From contig NZ_JAFLNH010000002.1 in assembly GCF_018361265.1 (NCBI RefSeq), positions 1 to 64,000 of the forward strand: a DNA stretch of 64,000 nt, written 5' to 3'. A program made the translations under genes and the position numbers. Numbering within the stretch: the first letter of the stretch is position 1; each line of letters starts with the position of its first letter. This DNA comes from Mycobacterium sp. SM1. GTDB taxonomy: Bacteria > Actinomycetota > Actinomycetes > Mycobacteriales > Mycobacteriaceae. Below are positions 44,268 through 53,279 of the stretch, piece after piece. The notes under the pieces are model-generated. The model had not been told where the DNA came from, did not search any database, and was given only the letters and a program-made list of their open reading frames with translations.

Positions 44268-45161
44268 TTATGCGGCCTCCGGTTGGATGGCCGTGATTTT
44301 TTCGTATTCGACGGGTGGCAGCAACCCGGCTGAGCTGTGCCGACGTCGGGTGTTGTAGAACTCGTAGCACCTGGTGGTGATGGCCTCGCGTGCCTGTGCC
44401 TTGGTGGCGAAGTGGTGGCGGGACAGCACCTCGTGTTCGAGGGTGGAAAAGAACGCCTCGCTGGCGGCGTTGTCGAAGCACGACCCGACACGTCCCATCG
44501 ATTGGCGCACCCCGAGCTTGCGGCACAGCTTAGTGAAATCATTGGCGGTGTAGGTAGATCCGCGATCAGTGTGAAAGATCACGCCAGCGATCGCTGCGCG
44601 CCCGCCACGTACTGCGACGGCCATCTTGATCGCGTCGCTGGCCAGCTCGGCATCGGGGTGCTCCGACATCGGGCAAGCCAGCAAACGTCGCCCGCACAGG
44701 TCCAGGACCGAAGCCAAAGACAGTTTGGCCTCATCGGTGGGGATTTCGGTGATATCACCGCACCACGCCCGGTTGGGCGCTGCGGCGGTGGCGTCCCGTT
44801 TGAGCAGGTCGGGGAACTTAGGTGCCTTCTTGTCCTGGCGGGTCAACCCCCTGGGGCGCTTAGGCTTGCGCCCGGCCAGCCCTTGCCGGCGCATCGAGTC
44901 GGCCACCGTGTTCACGCTGACCTTCCAGCCCTCAGCGAGCAGGTCGGCGTGGATCCGCGGCGAGCCGTAGGTGCGCTGGGAGCGCTCGAACAGCTCCGCC
45001 ACTCGCGCATCCAGCCGCGCGCGGCGTCGCTGCCGCTCAGTGGGCTCGCGGTCCAGCCACTTATAGAACCAGGAAACGCTGACCCCCAAAAGCGCGCAGC
45101 ACACCGTGTGTGGCACCCGATGCACGGTCCTCTGGTCGGCGATAAAGCGGGCCACACTCAC
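44268..45161 (-). CDS. IS3-family OrfB transposase (second IS3 element)
   Basis: A 297-residue rve-type transposase. It starts [20 protein letters not shown] and [20 protein letters not shown]. The DDE core is seen in [20 protein letters not shown] (Asp), [20 protein letters not shown] (Asp) and [20 protein letters not shown] (Glu). It ends [13 protein letters not shown]. The start overlaps the orfA stop by 4 bp (GTGA-like). No disruption is visible. It differs in sequence from the IS3 element at 8610, so the two are not recent copies of each other. Confidence 0.9.
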   Translation of the reverse strand: MSVARFIADQRTVHRVPHTVCCALLGVSVSWFYKWLDREPTERQRRRARLDARVAELFERSQRTYGSPRIHADLLAEGWKVSVNTVADSMRRQGLAGRKPKRPRGLTRQDKKAPKFPDLLKRDATAAAPNRAWCGDITEIPTDEAKLSLASVLDLCGRRLLACPMSEHPDAELASDAIKMAVAVRGGRAAIAGVIFHTDRGSTYTANDFTKLCRKLGVRQSMGRVGSCFDNAASEAFFSTLEHEVLSRHHFATKAQAREAITTRCYEFYNTRRRHSSAGLLPPVEYEKITAIQPEAA

Positions 45162-45448
45162 CTCGTCGCCTCCTTTACCCAGCCGACCACGGATCGCTTG
45201 AGCACATCACGCTCCATGCGCAGCTCGGCGACCTCGGCGCGCAGCCGCTTCAACTCGGCGATATCACCGGTGGAAAGCCCCTGGGCGCCTTCCCGCTCAG
45301 CACGATCTTTGGCAACCCAATTACACAGGGTGCCCGGATGGATCCCGAGGTCTCGGGCCACCTGCGCGATCGGCTTACCGGTATCCCGGACTATCCGTAC
45401 CGCTCCCTCCCGAAACTCCCGGTCGAACTTCCTGCGCGTCTCTGACAT
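45158..45448 (-). CDS. IS3-family OrfA (second IS3 element)
   Basis: The 96-residue helix-turn-helix protein begins [20 protein letters not shown] and has [20 protein letters not shown], then a zipper-like end ([20 protein letters not shown]). It overlaps orfB at its end, where IS3 elements typically frameshift to make the OrfAB transposase; no slippery site was identified by eye. The right terminal repeat lies 22 bp upstream of its start. Confidence 0.88.
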   Translation of the reverse strand: MSETRRKFDREFREGAVRIVRDTGKPIAQVARDLGIHPGTLCNWVAKDRAEREGAQGLSTGDIAELKRLRAEVAELRMERDVLKRSVVGWVKEATR

Positions 45449-45725
45449 GCCCTTACCTCATAGTGCATGCCTCCACACTTTCGGGGGATTTCCCCTCCTC
45501 CACCTCGTGAACTACCGTGGGCACGCGCGTACCTTCTCGAACCAACACCGGCTTTTGATCAGACCTTCGACTTCCAGATCATCCTCGGGAAGGTGCCCCA
45601 CTTTCACGCCGCCTCGCCGCGGCTCATCCACAGGTTCTAATCATTGCTCCCATGTATCCATATCCTGGCGCAAAGCACCTGTGCGGCGGTAGATTCCTTG
45701 CACGTCATCAGGCAGGAAGGCTGCT

Positions 45726-46172
45726 ATGAAAAACAGGTTTGTCGCCGCTGCTACAGCGGTGCTGGTGATCGGCGGTGCCGTCGGCTGCTCATCGACCCAG
45801 GTATCCCCAAAACAACCCAAACCCGGGACGTTGCCGCCTGGTACTGCTGCGCTCACCATGAACGACAAAGATCTGGGCCTTACGGACTCTGTGCAATGCA
45901 CACCGGACGAATGGCTGACGACGATCAGGACCAGCCACGAGGCTTCAGGCGTGACCGTGATGGTATCCAATGCACAACAACTGACCGCCGAATTCGTCCG
46001 GATCCGTAATGTAAACGGCTTCACCGGTTCCTACGATCGCGACTTACAAGGCAAGGCTGCCGTCACGATGACTGGTGCCACCTACACGATCACCGGCGCC
46101 GCTATGGGCTTCAACAACGCCAAACCGAGCGAACTAACAACCGAAACCTTCACGATAAGGGTGTCGTGCTGA
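45726..46172 (+). CDS. Lipoprotein of the LpqH/19-kDa antigen family
   Basis: A 148-residue lipoprotein: a basic start MKNRFVAAATAVLVIGGAVG followed by the acylated Cys (about residue 21) and a Ser/Thr/Pro linker. The mature domain matches the mycobacterial 19-kDa lipoprotein antigen family: an early Cys in DSVQCTPDEWLTTI, the middle strands SGVTVMVSNAQQLTAEFVRI and GKAAVTMTGATYTITGAAMG, and a C-terminal Cys in FTIRVSC. It is expected to sit on the outer face of the membrane or cell wall; such proteins are TLR2 ligands. It stands alone between the IS3 end and the oxygenase remnant. Confidence 0.82.
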   Translation: MKNRFVAAATAVLVIGGAVGCSSTQVSPKQPKPGTLPPGTAALTMNDKDLGLTDSVQCTPDEWLTTIRTSHEASGVTVMVSNAQQLTAEFVRIRNVNGFTGSYDRDLQGKAAVTMTGATYTITGAAMGFNNAKPSELTTETFTIRVSC

Positions 46173-46239
46173 TGTCCAAGCCAGCGGGCATCGTCGAGAG
46201 TTGCTCCAGCGACCAGGGCGGCGGCCGTCCACTGGTCGG

Positions 46240-46850
46240 TCATCGTAACAAACGCCGCGGACGTAACCAGTGCTGCTGCGGCTGCTGTGTGTCGCTGTAC
46301 GGTCGCTCGGTTTGGGGGTGTCTGCGCGCGATGCACGCCACATCGGCCCACGCCGCGGGCTCCGAGACGATGATGGTGCCGTCGGCGCCAATCACCGCGT
46401 CGGCGACGCGGACCGTGTCATCCGACAACCGAAGGCACACTTTGTTGCCGTCAACGATCAGCCGGTTGGCGGCGAGCCCGTATTCCACCGTTTCTGCCGC
46501 CAGTGCCGCGGTAAGAATGTCACGTAGCACCGCGCGCTGCAGCACTACCAGCGGCTCGCCGAGGGCGTTGACAAACCACTGAGCGCCCAGGCGGCGTAGC
46601 CACGAGCCGTCGCGCCAGCGCAGCGCGCCGGTGCTAATCCGGCCACCGGCCGTGCGGACCGCGTCACCCACGCCGAGGTGGTCCAGGGCGGCCAGCGCGT
46701 TTGGCCAGATGCTGATCGCAGCACCCTCCGAAGTGTCGGTGCGCTTTTCGACAACGGCGACCTCATACCCGCGTTGCTGCAGCCCGACAGCGGTGGCCAG
46801 TCCGGCAATCCCCGCGCCCACGATAACGATTCGCTGGCCCGTGCATCTGA
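46240..46850 (-). pseudogene. FAD-dependent monooxygenase, truncated
   Basis: The frame contains the FAD dinucleotide fold (RIVIVGAGIAGLATAVGLQQ) and continues EVAVVEKRTDTSEGAAISIW, LRDILTAALAAETVEYGLAA and the conserved ADAVIGADG. After that point the similarity ends: the following ARRHPQTERPYSDTQQPQQH is unrelated and about 180 residues of a normal group A flavin monooxygenase are missing. No standard start codon with ribosome site is clear upstream of 46821. It looks like a gene cut at the right edge of the accessory region, 130 bp from gpm1. Confidence 0.65.
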
Positions 46851-46978
46851 ACTTAACACTCAGCAGTTCACAACCCGTCCAGCGGTCCCGGTACGGCTCG
46901 CGGGCCTTGGGGGCGATTTGATGGCGGCGGAGCGGGCGCCACGCTGCAGACGGCTAGGCCATGACAGACTAGGCCGCC

Positions 46979-47734
46979 ATGGGATCACAACACGCAACCG
47001 CGACGCTGGTACTTCTTCGTCACGGCGAGAGTGAATGGAACGCGTTGAATCTGTTCACCGGGTGGGTCGACGTCGACCTGACCGACAAGGGCCGCGCCGA
47101 GGCGGTGCGCAGCGGCGAGCTTATGGCCGAGCACAACCTGTTGCCTGATGTGGTCTACACCTCGTTGCTGCGACGGGCGATCACCACCGCGAATCTGGCA
47201 CTGGACACCGCCGATCGGCACTGGATCCCGGTGCGGCGTAGCTGGCGGCTCAATGAGCGTCACTACGGCGCGCTGCAGGGCCTCAACAAGTCCGAGGTCA
47301 GGGCGCGCTACGGCGAGGAGCAGTTCATGGCGTGGCGGCGCGGTTACGCCACCCCCCCGCCGCCGATCGAGAGGGGCAGCCAGTTCAGTCAGGATGCCGA
47401 CCCGCGCTACGCCAACATCGGGGGAGGGCCGCTGACCGAATGCCTGGCCGACGTGGTGGCCCGGTTTGTGCCGTACTACACCGATGTCATCGTCCCGGAC
47501 TTGCGCGTGGGAAAGACGGTGCTGATCGCGGCGTCCGGCAACTCGCTGCGCGCGCTGGTCAAGTACCTGGACCGCATGTCCGACGAGGAGATCGTCGGGC
47601 TGAACATCCCGACCGGCATTCCGCTGCGCTACGACCTGGATGCCGGGTTGCGGCCCCTGGTGGCCGGCGGCACCTATCTCGACCCCGAAGCTGCCGCTGC
47701 TGGCGCTGCCGCGGTAGCACGCCAGGGCACTTGA
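46979..47734 (+). CDS. gpm1: 2,3-bisphosphoglycerate-dependent phosphoglycerate mutase with an altered active site
   Basis: This glycolytic enzyme interconverts 3- and 2-phosphoglycerate. The 251 residues match Gpm1 throughout: the phosphorylated His in [20 protein letters not shown] (His15), [29 protein letters not shown] and [13 protein letters not shown]. The second catalytic His, in a conserved [11 protein letters not shown] segment (His184 in E. coli GpmA), is Ser186 here: the text reads [13 protein letters not shown] with codon TCC at 47534-47536. His to Ser needs two base changes, so one sequencing error would not explain it. Position upstream of senX3-regX3 is as in M. tuberculosis (Rv0489). 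Activity is uncertain. Confidence 0.92.
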   Translation: MGSQHATATLVLLRHGESEWNALNLFTGWVDVDLTDKGRAEAVRSGELMAEHNLLPDVVYTSLLRRAITTANLALDTADRHWIPVRRSWRLNERHYGALQGLNKSEVRARYGEEQFMAWRRGYATPPPPIERGSQFSQDADPRYANIGGGPLTECLADVVARFVPYYTDVIVPDLRVGKTVLIAASGNSLRALVKYLDRMSDEEIVGLNIPTGIPLRYDLDAGLRPLVAGGTYLDPEAAAAGAAAVARQGT

Positions 47735-47846
47735 GAGGTCTTCATGAGAGAACCCGGAAAACCGAAAACAACGCGTGAACAGTGGACGAATTCCTGTGTT
47801 GCAATCTGTGACATGTCCGATTTAAGCCCTGGGCAGCTAGGGCGAT

Positions 47847-47853
47847 GTTCACC
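47847..47853 (+). promoter_or_regulatory. Possible PHO-box unit (GTTCACC) upstream of senX3
   Basis: GTTCACC occurs 20 bp before the senX3 start, and the reverse motif GTGAACA occurs at 47774-47780. GTTCACC is the core of actinobacterial PHO boxes and SenX3-RegX3 is autoregulated in M. tuberculosis. Only one good unit is seen, so this is tentative. Confidence 0.25.
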
Positions 47854-47872
47854 GGATTTGTAGGATTTTCGC

Positions 47873-49096
47873 GTGACTATGTTCTCGGCGCTGTTGTCGG
47901 CCGGGGTGTTGTCGCTGTCGGCACTGGCCGTCGGTGTTGCCGCGGGAACCCGGATGGCACCGCGGGTAGCCGAACGACGGCAGCGTGCGGCCGCCGAATG
48001 GGCGGGGATCACGGTCTCGCAGATGCTGCAGCGCATCGTCGCGCTGATGCCGCTGGGCACCGCGGTGGTGGACGCCCATCGCGACGTGGTCTACCTCAAT
48101 GACCAGGCCAAGCAGCTGGGATTGGTGCGCGACCGGCAGCTCGACGAGGAGGCGTGGCAAGCGGCCCTGAGGGCGCTCGCCGGCGAGGACGCCGAGTTCG
48201 ACCTGTCACCGGGCAAGCGTGCCCCAGCCGGCCGGGCCGGGCTGTCCGTGCACGGCCAGGCCCGGCTGCTGAGCGAGGAAGACCGCCGCTTCGCCGTGGT
48301 CTTTGTCTACGACCAGTCCGAGTATGCCCGGATGGAGGCGACCAGGCGTGATTTCGTGGCCAACGTCAGCCATGAACTCAAGACGCCGGTTGGCGCTATG
48401 GCCGTGCTGGCCGAGGCCTTGCTGGCCTCGGCGGAAGACCCTGAGACGGTGCGCCGCTTTGGCGAGAAGGTGCTCATCGAGGCCAACAGACTTGGCGACA
48501 TGGTGGGCGAACTGATTGAGCTGTCCCGGCTTCAGGGTGGTGGGCCATTGCCCAACCTGAGCGCGGTCGACGTGGATACAATTGTGGCAGAAGCTATTTC
48601 ACGTCATAAAGTGGCCGCCGACAATTCAGACATCGAAATTAGAACCGATGCCCCGAGCGGGTTTAAGGTGTTGGGGGATCAGACCTTGCTGGTCACCGCG
48701 CTGGCCAACCTGGTGTCTAACGCGATCGCGTATTCGCCGCGCGGCTCACTGGTGTCAATCAGCCGTCGCCGCCGGGCCAACTTCATCGAGATCGCGGTCA
48801 CCGACCGGGGCATCGGCATCGCCCGCGAAGACCAGGAGCGGGTGTTCGAGCGGTTCTTCCGGGGGGACAAGGCGCGCTCGCGGGCCACCGGTGGAACGGG
48901 GCTCGGCTTGGCGATCGTCAAGCATGTCGCGGCCAATCACAATGGCAGCATCGGATTGTGGAGCCAGCCAGGCACCGGGTCGACGTTCACCTTGTCCATC
49001 CCGGCATATCAGGACGTCGGCGAGGAAGTCGAGATAGCGTCGGGGCGCGACGGGCGGCCCACCGTTACTCAACGCGAGGAAGAGCTAAGCCGATGA
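47873..49096 (+). CDS. senX3: Sensor histidine kinase SenX3
   Basis: A 407-residue membrane sensor of the phosphate-responsive SenX3-RegX3 pair. A single N-terminal membrane segment ([20 protein letters not shown]) is followed by a PAS-like region ([20 protein letters not shown]), the phosphorylated His in [20 protein letters not shown] and ATP-binding boxes in [38 protein letters not shown] and [23 protein letters not shown] 47873 is the start, as in M. tuberculosis. The C-terminal tail before EELSR is shorter and different from the M. tuberculosis protein. Its stop overlaps the first 53-bp repeat ORF. Confidence 0.95.
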   Translation: MTMFSALLSAGVLSLSALAVGVAAGTRMAPRVAERRQRAAAEWAGITVSQMLQRIVALMPLGTAVVDAHRDVVYLNDQAKQLGLVRDRQLDEEAWQAALRALAGEDAEFDLSPGKRAPAGRAGLSVHGQARLLSEEDRRFAVVFVYDQSEYARMEATRRDFVANVSHELKTPVGAMAVLAEALLASAEDPETVRRFGEKVLIEANRLGDMVGELIELSRLQGGGPLPNLSAVDVDTIVAEAISRHKVAADNSDIEIRTDAPSGFKVLGDQTLLVTALANLVSNAIAYSPRGSLVSISRRRRANFIEIAVTDRGIGIAREDQERVFERFFRGDKARSRATGGTGLGLAIVKHVAANHNGSIGLWSQPGTGSTFTLSIPAYQDVGEEVEIASGRDGRPTVTQREEELSR

Positions 49097-49146
49097 CCCG
49101 CGCCGACGACGAAGCAGAGCGAAGCGATGAAGAGGAGTGGCGCTGA
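49093..49146 (+). CDS. 17-residue repeat-encoded ORF, first unit
   Basis: The ATG overlaps the senX3 stop (ATGA) and the TGA overlaps the next ATG (TGATG). The product is acidic, [17 protein letters not shown]. Overlapping start/stop codons would hand ribosomes from senX3 to regX3. Whether the peptide itself matters is unknown. Confidence 0.5.
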   Translation: MTRADDEAERSDEEEWR

Positions 49147-49198
49147 TGACCCGCGCCGACGACGAAGCAGAGCGAAGCGATGAAGAGGAGTGGCGCTG
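49093..49198 (+). repeat. Two tandem 53-bp interspersed repeats (MIRU-type) between senX3 and regX3
   Basis: Two identical 53-bp units occupy 49093-49145 and 49146-49198 and end exactly at the regX3 ATG. Each begins ATGACCCGCGCCGACGACGA and ends GAGTGGCGCTG. In M. tuberculosis this gap carries 77-bp MIRUs plus a 53-bp variant, and the locus is used for strain typing; copy number is expected to vary between strains. Confidence 0.9.
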
Positions 49199-49199
49199 A
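49146..49199 (+). CDS. 17-residue repeat-encoded ORF, second unit
   Basis: Identical to the first unit, with its TGA overlapping the regX3 ATG at 49199. Together the two units keep senX3 and regX3 in an unbroken chain of overlapping codons. Confidence 0.5.
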   Translation: MTRADDEAERSDEEEWR

Positions 49200-49882
49200 T
49201 GACCAGTGTGCTGATCGTGGAAGACGAAGAGTCGCTGGCTGATCCGCTGGCTTTCCTGCTGCGTAAGGAGGGCTTTGAGGCGACGGTGGTGACCGACGGG
49301 CCGTCGGCGCTTGCCGAGTTCGACAGGGCCGGCGCCGACATCGTGTTGCTCGATTTGATGCTGCCGGGGATGTCAGGCACCGATGTGTGCAAGCAGTTGC
49401 GGGCCCGAAGCAGCGTGCCGGTGATCATGGTGACCGCCCGCGACAGCGAGATCGACAAGGTCGTCGGTCTAGAGTTGGGTGCCGACGACTACGTGACCAA
49501 GCCCTACTCGGCGCGAGAGCTGATTGCCCGGATCCGTGCGGTGCTTCGCCGCGGTGGTGACGAGGAGTCCGACGTCAGTGATGGCATCCTGGAGGCTGGG
49601 CCGGTGCGGATGGATGTTGAGCGGCACACGGTATCGGTGAATGGTAAGCCGATCACATTGCCGCTCAAAGAATTCGATCTTCTCGAATACCTGATGCGCA
49701 ACAGTGGGCGGGTGTTGACTCGTGGGCAGTTGATCGACCGGGTATGGGGCGCCGATTATGTCGGCGACACCAAGACACTTGATGTGCACGTCAAGCGGTT
49801 GCGCTCCAAGATCGAAGCCGATCCGGCCAATCCGGTGCACCTGGTGACGGTGCGGGGGCTGGGTTACAAGCTGGAGGGTTGA
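49199..49882 (+). CDS. regX3: Response regulator RegX3
   Basis: A 227-residue OmpR/PhoB-type regulator. The receiver domain has MTSVLIVEDEESLADPLAFL, the phosphorylated Asp52 in ADIVLLDLMLPGMSG, and Lys in DDYVTKPYSARELIARI. The winged-helix domain has LKEFDLLEYLMRNSGRVLTR and TLDVHVKRLRSKIEADPANP, ending VTVRGLGYKLEG. The ATG at 49199 is chosen over a GTG nine bases upstream, which lies inside the repeat. RegX3 controls phosphate-starvation genes and ESX-5 secretion in M. tuberculosis. Confidence 0.96.
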   Translation: MTSVLIVEDEESLADPLAFLLRKEGFEATVVTDGPSALAEFDRAGADIVLLDLMLPGMSGTDVCKQLRARSSVPVIMVTARDSEIDKVVGLELGADDYVTKPYSARELIARIRAVLRRGGDEESDVSDGILEAGPVRMDVERHTVSVNGKPITLPLKEFDLLEYLMRNSGRVLTRGQLIDRVWGADYVGDTKTLDVHVKRLRSKIEADPANPVHLVTVRGLGYKLEG

Positions 49883-50016
49883 CGTCCCCGTTGCGGCGCG
49901 TGGCATTGTTCCGGGGCGGTGTGCAGAAGCTCTGCGTCAACGTGATATCCACGATGACGAGATGATCGGGTCCTGAGTCGGCCTGCGGGTCAAAGTCTGG
50001 CATCGCGGGGCGCATA

Positions 50017-51891
50017 CTATCGTTCCTGGGCCGCCACCAGCTCGTCGGCGACCGCCAGCGCCAGCGCCATGATCGACATTTGTGGATTGACTTCGGGGCA
50101 GCTGGGCAGGATTGATGCGTCGGCGACCCACACCCCCTTCACACCGCGCAGCCCGCCGCGCTGATCGACCGGGCAGCGCTGCTCGTCGGTACCGGCGGCA
50201 GCGGTGCCCGTCGGGTGAAAAGCCGCCAGGTGCAGGCTTTTCGGGTTTGCTCGGCGCAGCACGTCCGATAGCTCCGGCAACGACGTCACCGTCGGCCCCG
50301 CCGGCAGGCCGGTGAGCACCTCAACCGCCCCGGCGGCGAACAACAGCCGCCCCATCGCCTCTATTGCGACCATGAGCTTGGTGATCTCGCGCGGGGTGAT
50401 GTCGTAGCGCAGCACCGTCTCGCCGCGCACCGATAGCACCCGCCCCACCCCCCGGTCGGCCACCATGGCACCCAGCGTCGCGACTTGCGGTGCCCGCCGC
50501 AGCCAAGCGAGCAATTCGCTGCCGTACCCGGGGAACACCATCGAGCCCATGCCCGGCGGCGTTGAGGTTGCCTCGATCAACACGCCATCGGACGTGTGCA
50601 ACTCGTCGGCCGCGGCGCTCTGCAGCACCCCGCGCCAGGCGAAGACATCATCGTCGAAGCGTCCGGCGACCGCGACGGCCGGATGCAGGGCAAGGTTTCG
50701 CCCGATCTGCGGATGGTTACCAATACCGCTACGCCGCAGTAGGTTTGGTGTTTCTGTCGCGCCGGCAGCAACCACGATCGTGTCGGCGAGAACGTCCAGC
50801 GCCGTGCCGTCGGGCCGGCGTGCCCGCACCCCGCGGGCGCGCGCGTCGTCGTGCAGCAGGATCCGCTCGGCGCGGGCGTCACTGATAATGCGCGCGCCGG
50901 CCGCGCAGGCCTGCGGCAGCGCGTTGAGATGCACGCCGAACTTGGCATTGCGCGGGCAGCCGATCGCGCATTGACAACACGCGTCACACCCCGGCGCATT
51001 GCGAGGGATGGGCGCTGCGCGCCAGCCCAGCGCACGGGCGCCGTCGAGGAGCAGCCGTCCGTTACGCCCCATGATTTCCAGCGGCACCGGGGCGACCCGC
51101 AAAGTGTGCTCCACCTCATCGAGATGCCCCGCTAACCGGTCGGGGTCGGCGAGCTCCAGGCCGAATTTGTCGCGCCAACGCTGCTGGACGGCCAACGGGG
51201 GTCGATAGCAGGTACCGGAGTTGACGACGGTGCTGCCGCCGACTGCCCGGCCGATCGGCAACACCACCGCGGGCCTGCCGAACGCAATGGTGGCTCCGGC
51301 CCCACGGTACAGGCCGGCGTAGCGGTCGATCGGGTGGCGGGTACGGAACTCCTCGACGGTCCAGCGCCGGCCCTCCTCGAGCACGACGGTGAGCCGACCC
51401 GTCCGGGCCAGTGTGCGGGCCGCCATCGCACCCCCGGCGCCGGAGCCGACGACGACGGCATCCGCCCTCAGCACCGATGGGCTATCCACCGATGAGGTGA
51501 CGCTCAGCGCAGCGTCGGGGCGAGCGATATCGTGTTCGGTTGCGCGAGCGAGCAGTTCGGCCGCGTAGCTGTCGGCGCCATTAGCGAGCAACACGATAGC
51601 TTTCAGACCCTCGATCGCGGCGCCGGCATCCGGTCCGAGTGATGCCACCCTGCGCAACACGTTCGCGCGGGCATCCGGATCCAGCCGTAACGGCGACCGG
51701 CCGGTGGTGAGATAGGTGGCGGCGAGGACCGATAGCAGCCCGCAGCCCACAGCGAACCGCGCCGCAGCGGGCAGCTGGGCGACATAGCGGTCCACCCGAT
51801 CCACCAGCTGAGCCGGTGGCGGGCCGCCGCGTTCCTCGGGCAGCAGCGCGGCACCGAACGAGGCGATGGCCCGTTGTGCAAGCCAGCTCAT
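50017..51891 (-). CDS. GMC-family flavoprotein oxidoreductase (Rv0492c-like)
   Basis: A 624-residue protein. About 130 residues of helical N-terminal extension (WLAQRAIASFGAALLPEERG) precede the FAD fold (ADAVVVGSGAGGAMAARTLA), then GRPAVVLPIGRAVGGSTVVN, a Cys-rich segment (APGCDACCQCAIGCPRNAKF), the flavin-binding IVVAAGATETPNLLRRSGIG and the C-terminal GMC signature FHPTGTAAAGTDEQRCPVDQ with VWVADASILPSCPEVNPQMS. The His and Asn of GMC active sites are in these last motifs. The cysteine cluster resembles that of membrane-linked alcohol/cholesterol-type oxidases. ATG 51891 overlaps the upstream stop. It converges on regX3. The substrate is unknown. Confidence 0.88.
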   Translation of the reverse strand: MSWLAQRAIASFGAALLPEERGGPPPAQLVDRVDRYVAQLPAAARFAVGCGLLSVLAATYLTTGRSPLRLDPDARANVLRRVASLGPDAGAAIEGLKAIVLLANGADSYAAELLARATEHDIARPDAALSVTSSVDSPSVLRADAVVVGSGAGGAMAARTLARTGRLTVVLEEGRRWTVEEFRTRHPIDRYAGLYRGAGATIAFGRPAVVLPIGRAVGGSTVVNSGTCYRPPLAVQQRWRDKFGLELADPDRLAGHLDEVEHTLRVAPVPLEIMGRNGRLLLDGARALGWRAAPIPRNAPGCDACCQCAIGCPRNAKFGVHLNALPQACAAGARIISDARAERILLHDDARARGVRARRPDGTALDVLADTIVVAAGATETPNLLRRSGIGNHPQIGRNLALHPAVAVAGRFDDDVFAWRGVLQSAAADELHTSDGVLIEATSTPPGMGSMVFPGYGSELLAWLRRAPQVATLGAMVADRGVGRVLSVRGETVLRYDITPREITKLMVAIEAMGRLLFAAGAVEVLTGLPAGPTVTSLPELSDVLRRANPKSLHLAAFHPTGTAAAGTDEQRCPVDQRGGLRGVKGVWVADASILPSCPEVNPQMSIMALALAVADELVAAQER

Positions 51892-52229
51892 CGCCGAAAT
51901 GGGCGCCGCCGGCCGAGGCGACGGCCGAGCTTGATGAAAAGCGGGTAGGTGGCGAACATGGCGCCCGCAGCGGCGTGCATGGGCCACTTCAGCTGCTCGG
52001 TATTCAGGTCGAAAACTCCGCTGTTCCACATGAAGTCGCGCCCGTTTTGCGCGCGGAACGGGCGCCACATCAGCCCAAGGCCTGGCACGTTGTGGTACAG
52101 GCCGAACGACGTGCCGAAGAAGGCCCCCAGGGTCGCGGCCTCGGCGAAATCGCGTTTCTCCTCAGCCACCACCCGTTCGATCAGCACCCCGGAGGCGAGC
52201 AGCATCGGCGGGTCGAACAGGAAGCTCAT
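51888..52229 (-). CDS. Conserved small protein (Rv0492A-like)
   Basis: A 113-residue protein found beside the GMC oxidoreductase in mycobacteria. It has Gly/Phe-rich helices (FAEAATLGAFFGTSFGLYHN) and a hydrophobic stretch (WPMHAAAGAMFATYPLFIKL) followed by a basic tail (LGRRLGRRRPFRR), so it may be a small membrane protein. It is coupled by 4-bp overlaps to the genes on both sides. Role unknown; a partner or anchor for the oxidoreductase is plausible. Confidence 0.75.
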   Translation of the reverse strand: MSFLFDPPMLLASGVLIERVVAEEKRDFAEAATLGAFFGTSFGLYHNVPGLGLMWRPFRAQNGRDFMWNSGVFDLNTEQLKWPMHAAAGAMFATYPLFIKLGRRLGRRRPFRR

Positions 52230-53194
52230 GACACGATCCTCTCGTTGATGGCGGGCGCCTCAGCGCCACGCAGGCCGACCTCGGCATGACCGGCGCCCAA
52301 TACCGACCAGCGGCGATCACCGATCTCGACGTAAATATCGGCTTGTTCGGTGTTGGTGCACACCGCTCGGGCACCGTCAGGATCGGTGTACTGTAAGCTG
52401 ACGCAACGACTTTCGGGCTGGTCAACGCGGACCAGCACATAGCGGCGGCCGATGTGCCCGGCCAGCTGCCAGTGTCGCAACCCGAGGGTGGTACGCATCC
52501 GAATGGACGGCAAACCCATTGCCGGCCAATCCTTTCCATCAATACGGCATCGGATGAATGCCATCGGCGCGAGCCTGAGCACTGCGGGGGTGCGTGGCAC
52601 TGCGATGATTGCCTCGAGCACGTCACCGTCACCGAGATCAGCGTGGATCCATCCCCAGCGCTTGGCGTTCCCGCGCCCGTAGACGTGGGCCACGCCGCCC
52701 TGCCACCTCTCGACGTGGTGAGTGACGTCACCGACGCTCACCGAACCGGTGAAATCGGCCGTGGGTGCGATCACCACCTGAGCGCCCGGCAGCACCTCGC
52801 GCTCCCAGGCGATTCGTGGGAAGGTCCACAACGGCGCACCGGTGTCCTTCCAGCTCAGCGCCCATGCGATCGATCCGGCACGCCCACCGAGCTCTTCGGG
52901 TGCCGCGTGTGCGCCCGCGGCCTGGAACCAGGCGATGCCTGCTGCGGGCCGGGCGGGAACGGGACCGAACCGTTCGGTGCGCGGGGGGCCACCCACCGGA
53001 AACCAGGTCACCCAGCCGTGGGCGTAGGCGGTTCGCCCGGCCCTGGCCAGTGAGGCCGCCGGCGCGATCGTTTCGTAGTGCACCCACATCCCGGCGTGGG
53101 TCAGCGGATCCGAGAGGGTGGCATACCACGCCTCCAGGCGGCCGGGCTGACCCCGCCAGCGGGGGGCAGCGGCCGCCTCGGCATTGTGGTCCAT
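52226..53194 (-). CDS. Conserved protein, lipocalin/hydroxyneurosporene-synthase-like (Rv0493c-like)
   Basis: The protein has about 322 residues from the ATG at 53194 ([20 protein letters not shown]); the frame is open to 53272. It is rich in Trp and beta-strands: [40 protein letters not shown] and [20 protein letters not shown]. The [21 protein letters not shown] stretch is like the CrtC/AttH lipocalin-type fold, but function in this family is unknown. It is coupled to the small protein and the GMC oxidoreductase, and transcribed away from the GntR regulator. Confidence 0.75.
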   Translation of the reverse strand: MDHNAEAAAAPRWRGQPGRLEAWYATLSDPLTHAGMWVHYETIAPAASLARAGRTAYAHGWVTWFPVGGPPRTERFGPVPARPAAGIAWFQAAGAHAAPEELGGRAGSIAWALSWKDTGAPLWTFPRIAWEREVLPGAQVVIAPTADFTGSVSVGDVTHHVERWQGGVAHVYGRGNAKRWGWIHADLGDGDVLEAIIAVPRTPAVLRLAPMAFIRCRIDGKDWPAMGLPSIRMRTTLGLRHWQLAGHIGRRYVLVRVDQPESRCVSLQYTDPDGARAVCTNTEQADIYVEIGDRRWSVLGAGHAEVGLRGAEAPAINERIVS

Positions 53195-53279
53195 GTGTCC
53201 TACCTCCGCTCCAGCGGCAACATCTGCGTTCCCGTAGGCGCGCCGCTCGGATGGGATGCCCACGACGCCCATCCACTAT

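Larger units (their letters stand above)
35640..45488 (-). mobile_element. IS3-family element interrupted by an 8.6-kb nest
   Basis: The right terminal repeat (45470-45488) and the sequence at 35640-35653 continued at 44257 form inverted repeats, on one strand TCCCCTGAAAACGTGGAGG against TCCCCCGAAAGTGTGGAGG on the other, 16 of 19 matching. The left tip is separated from the orfA/orfB body by the IS256-family element (35654-44248), which is flanked by the 8-bp repeat GAAAACGT. Without that insertion the IS3 element would be about 1.25 kb. Its two genes are intact. Confidence 0.65.

Noticed and set aside
49093..49198. CRISPR array
   Set aside because: There are two directly abutting 53-bp units without spacers, in the place known for MIRU repeats.
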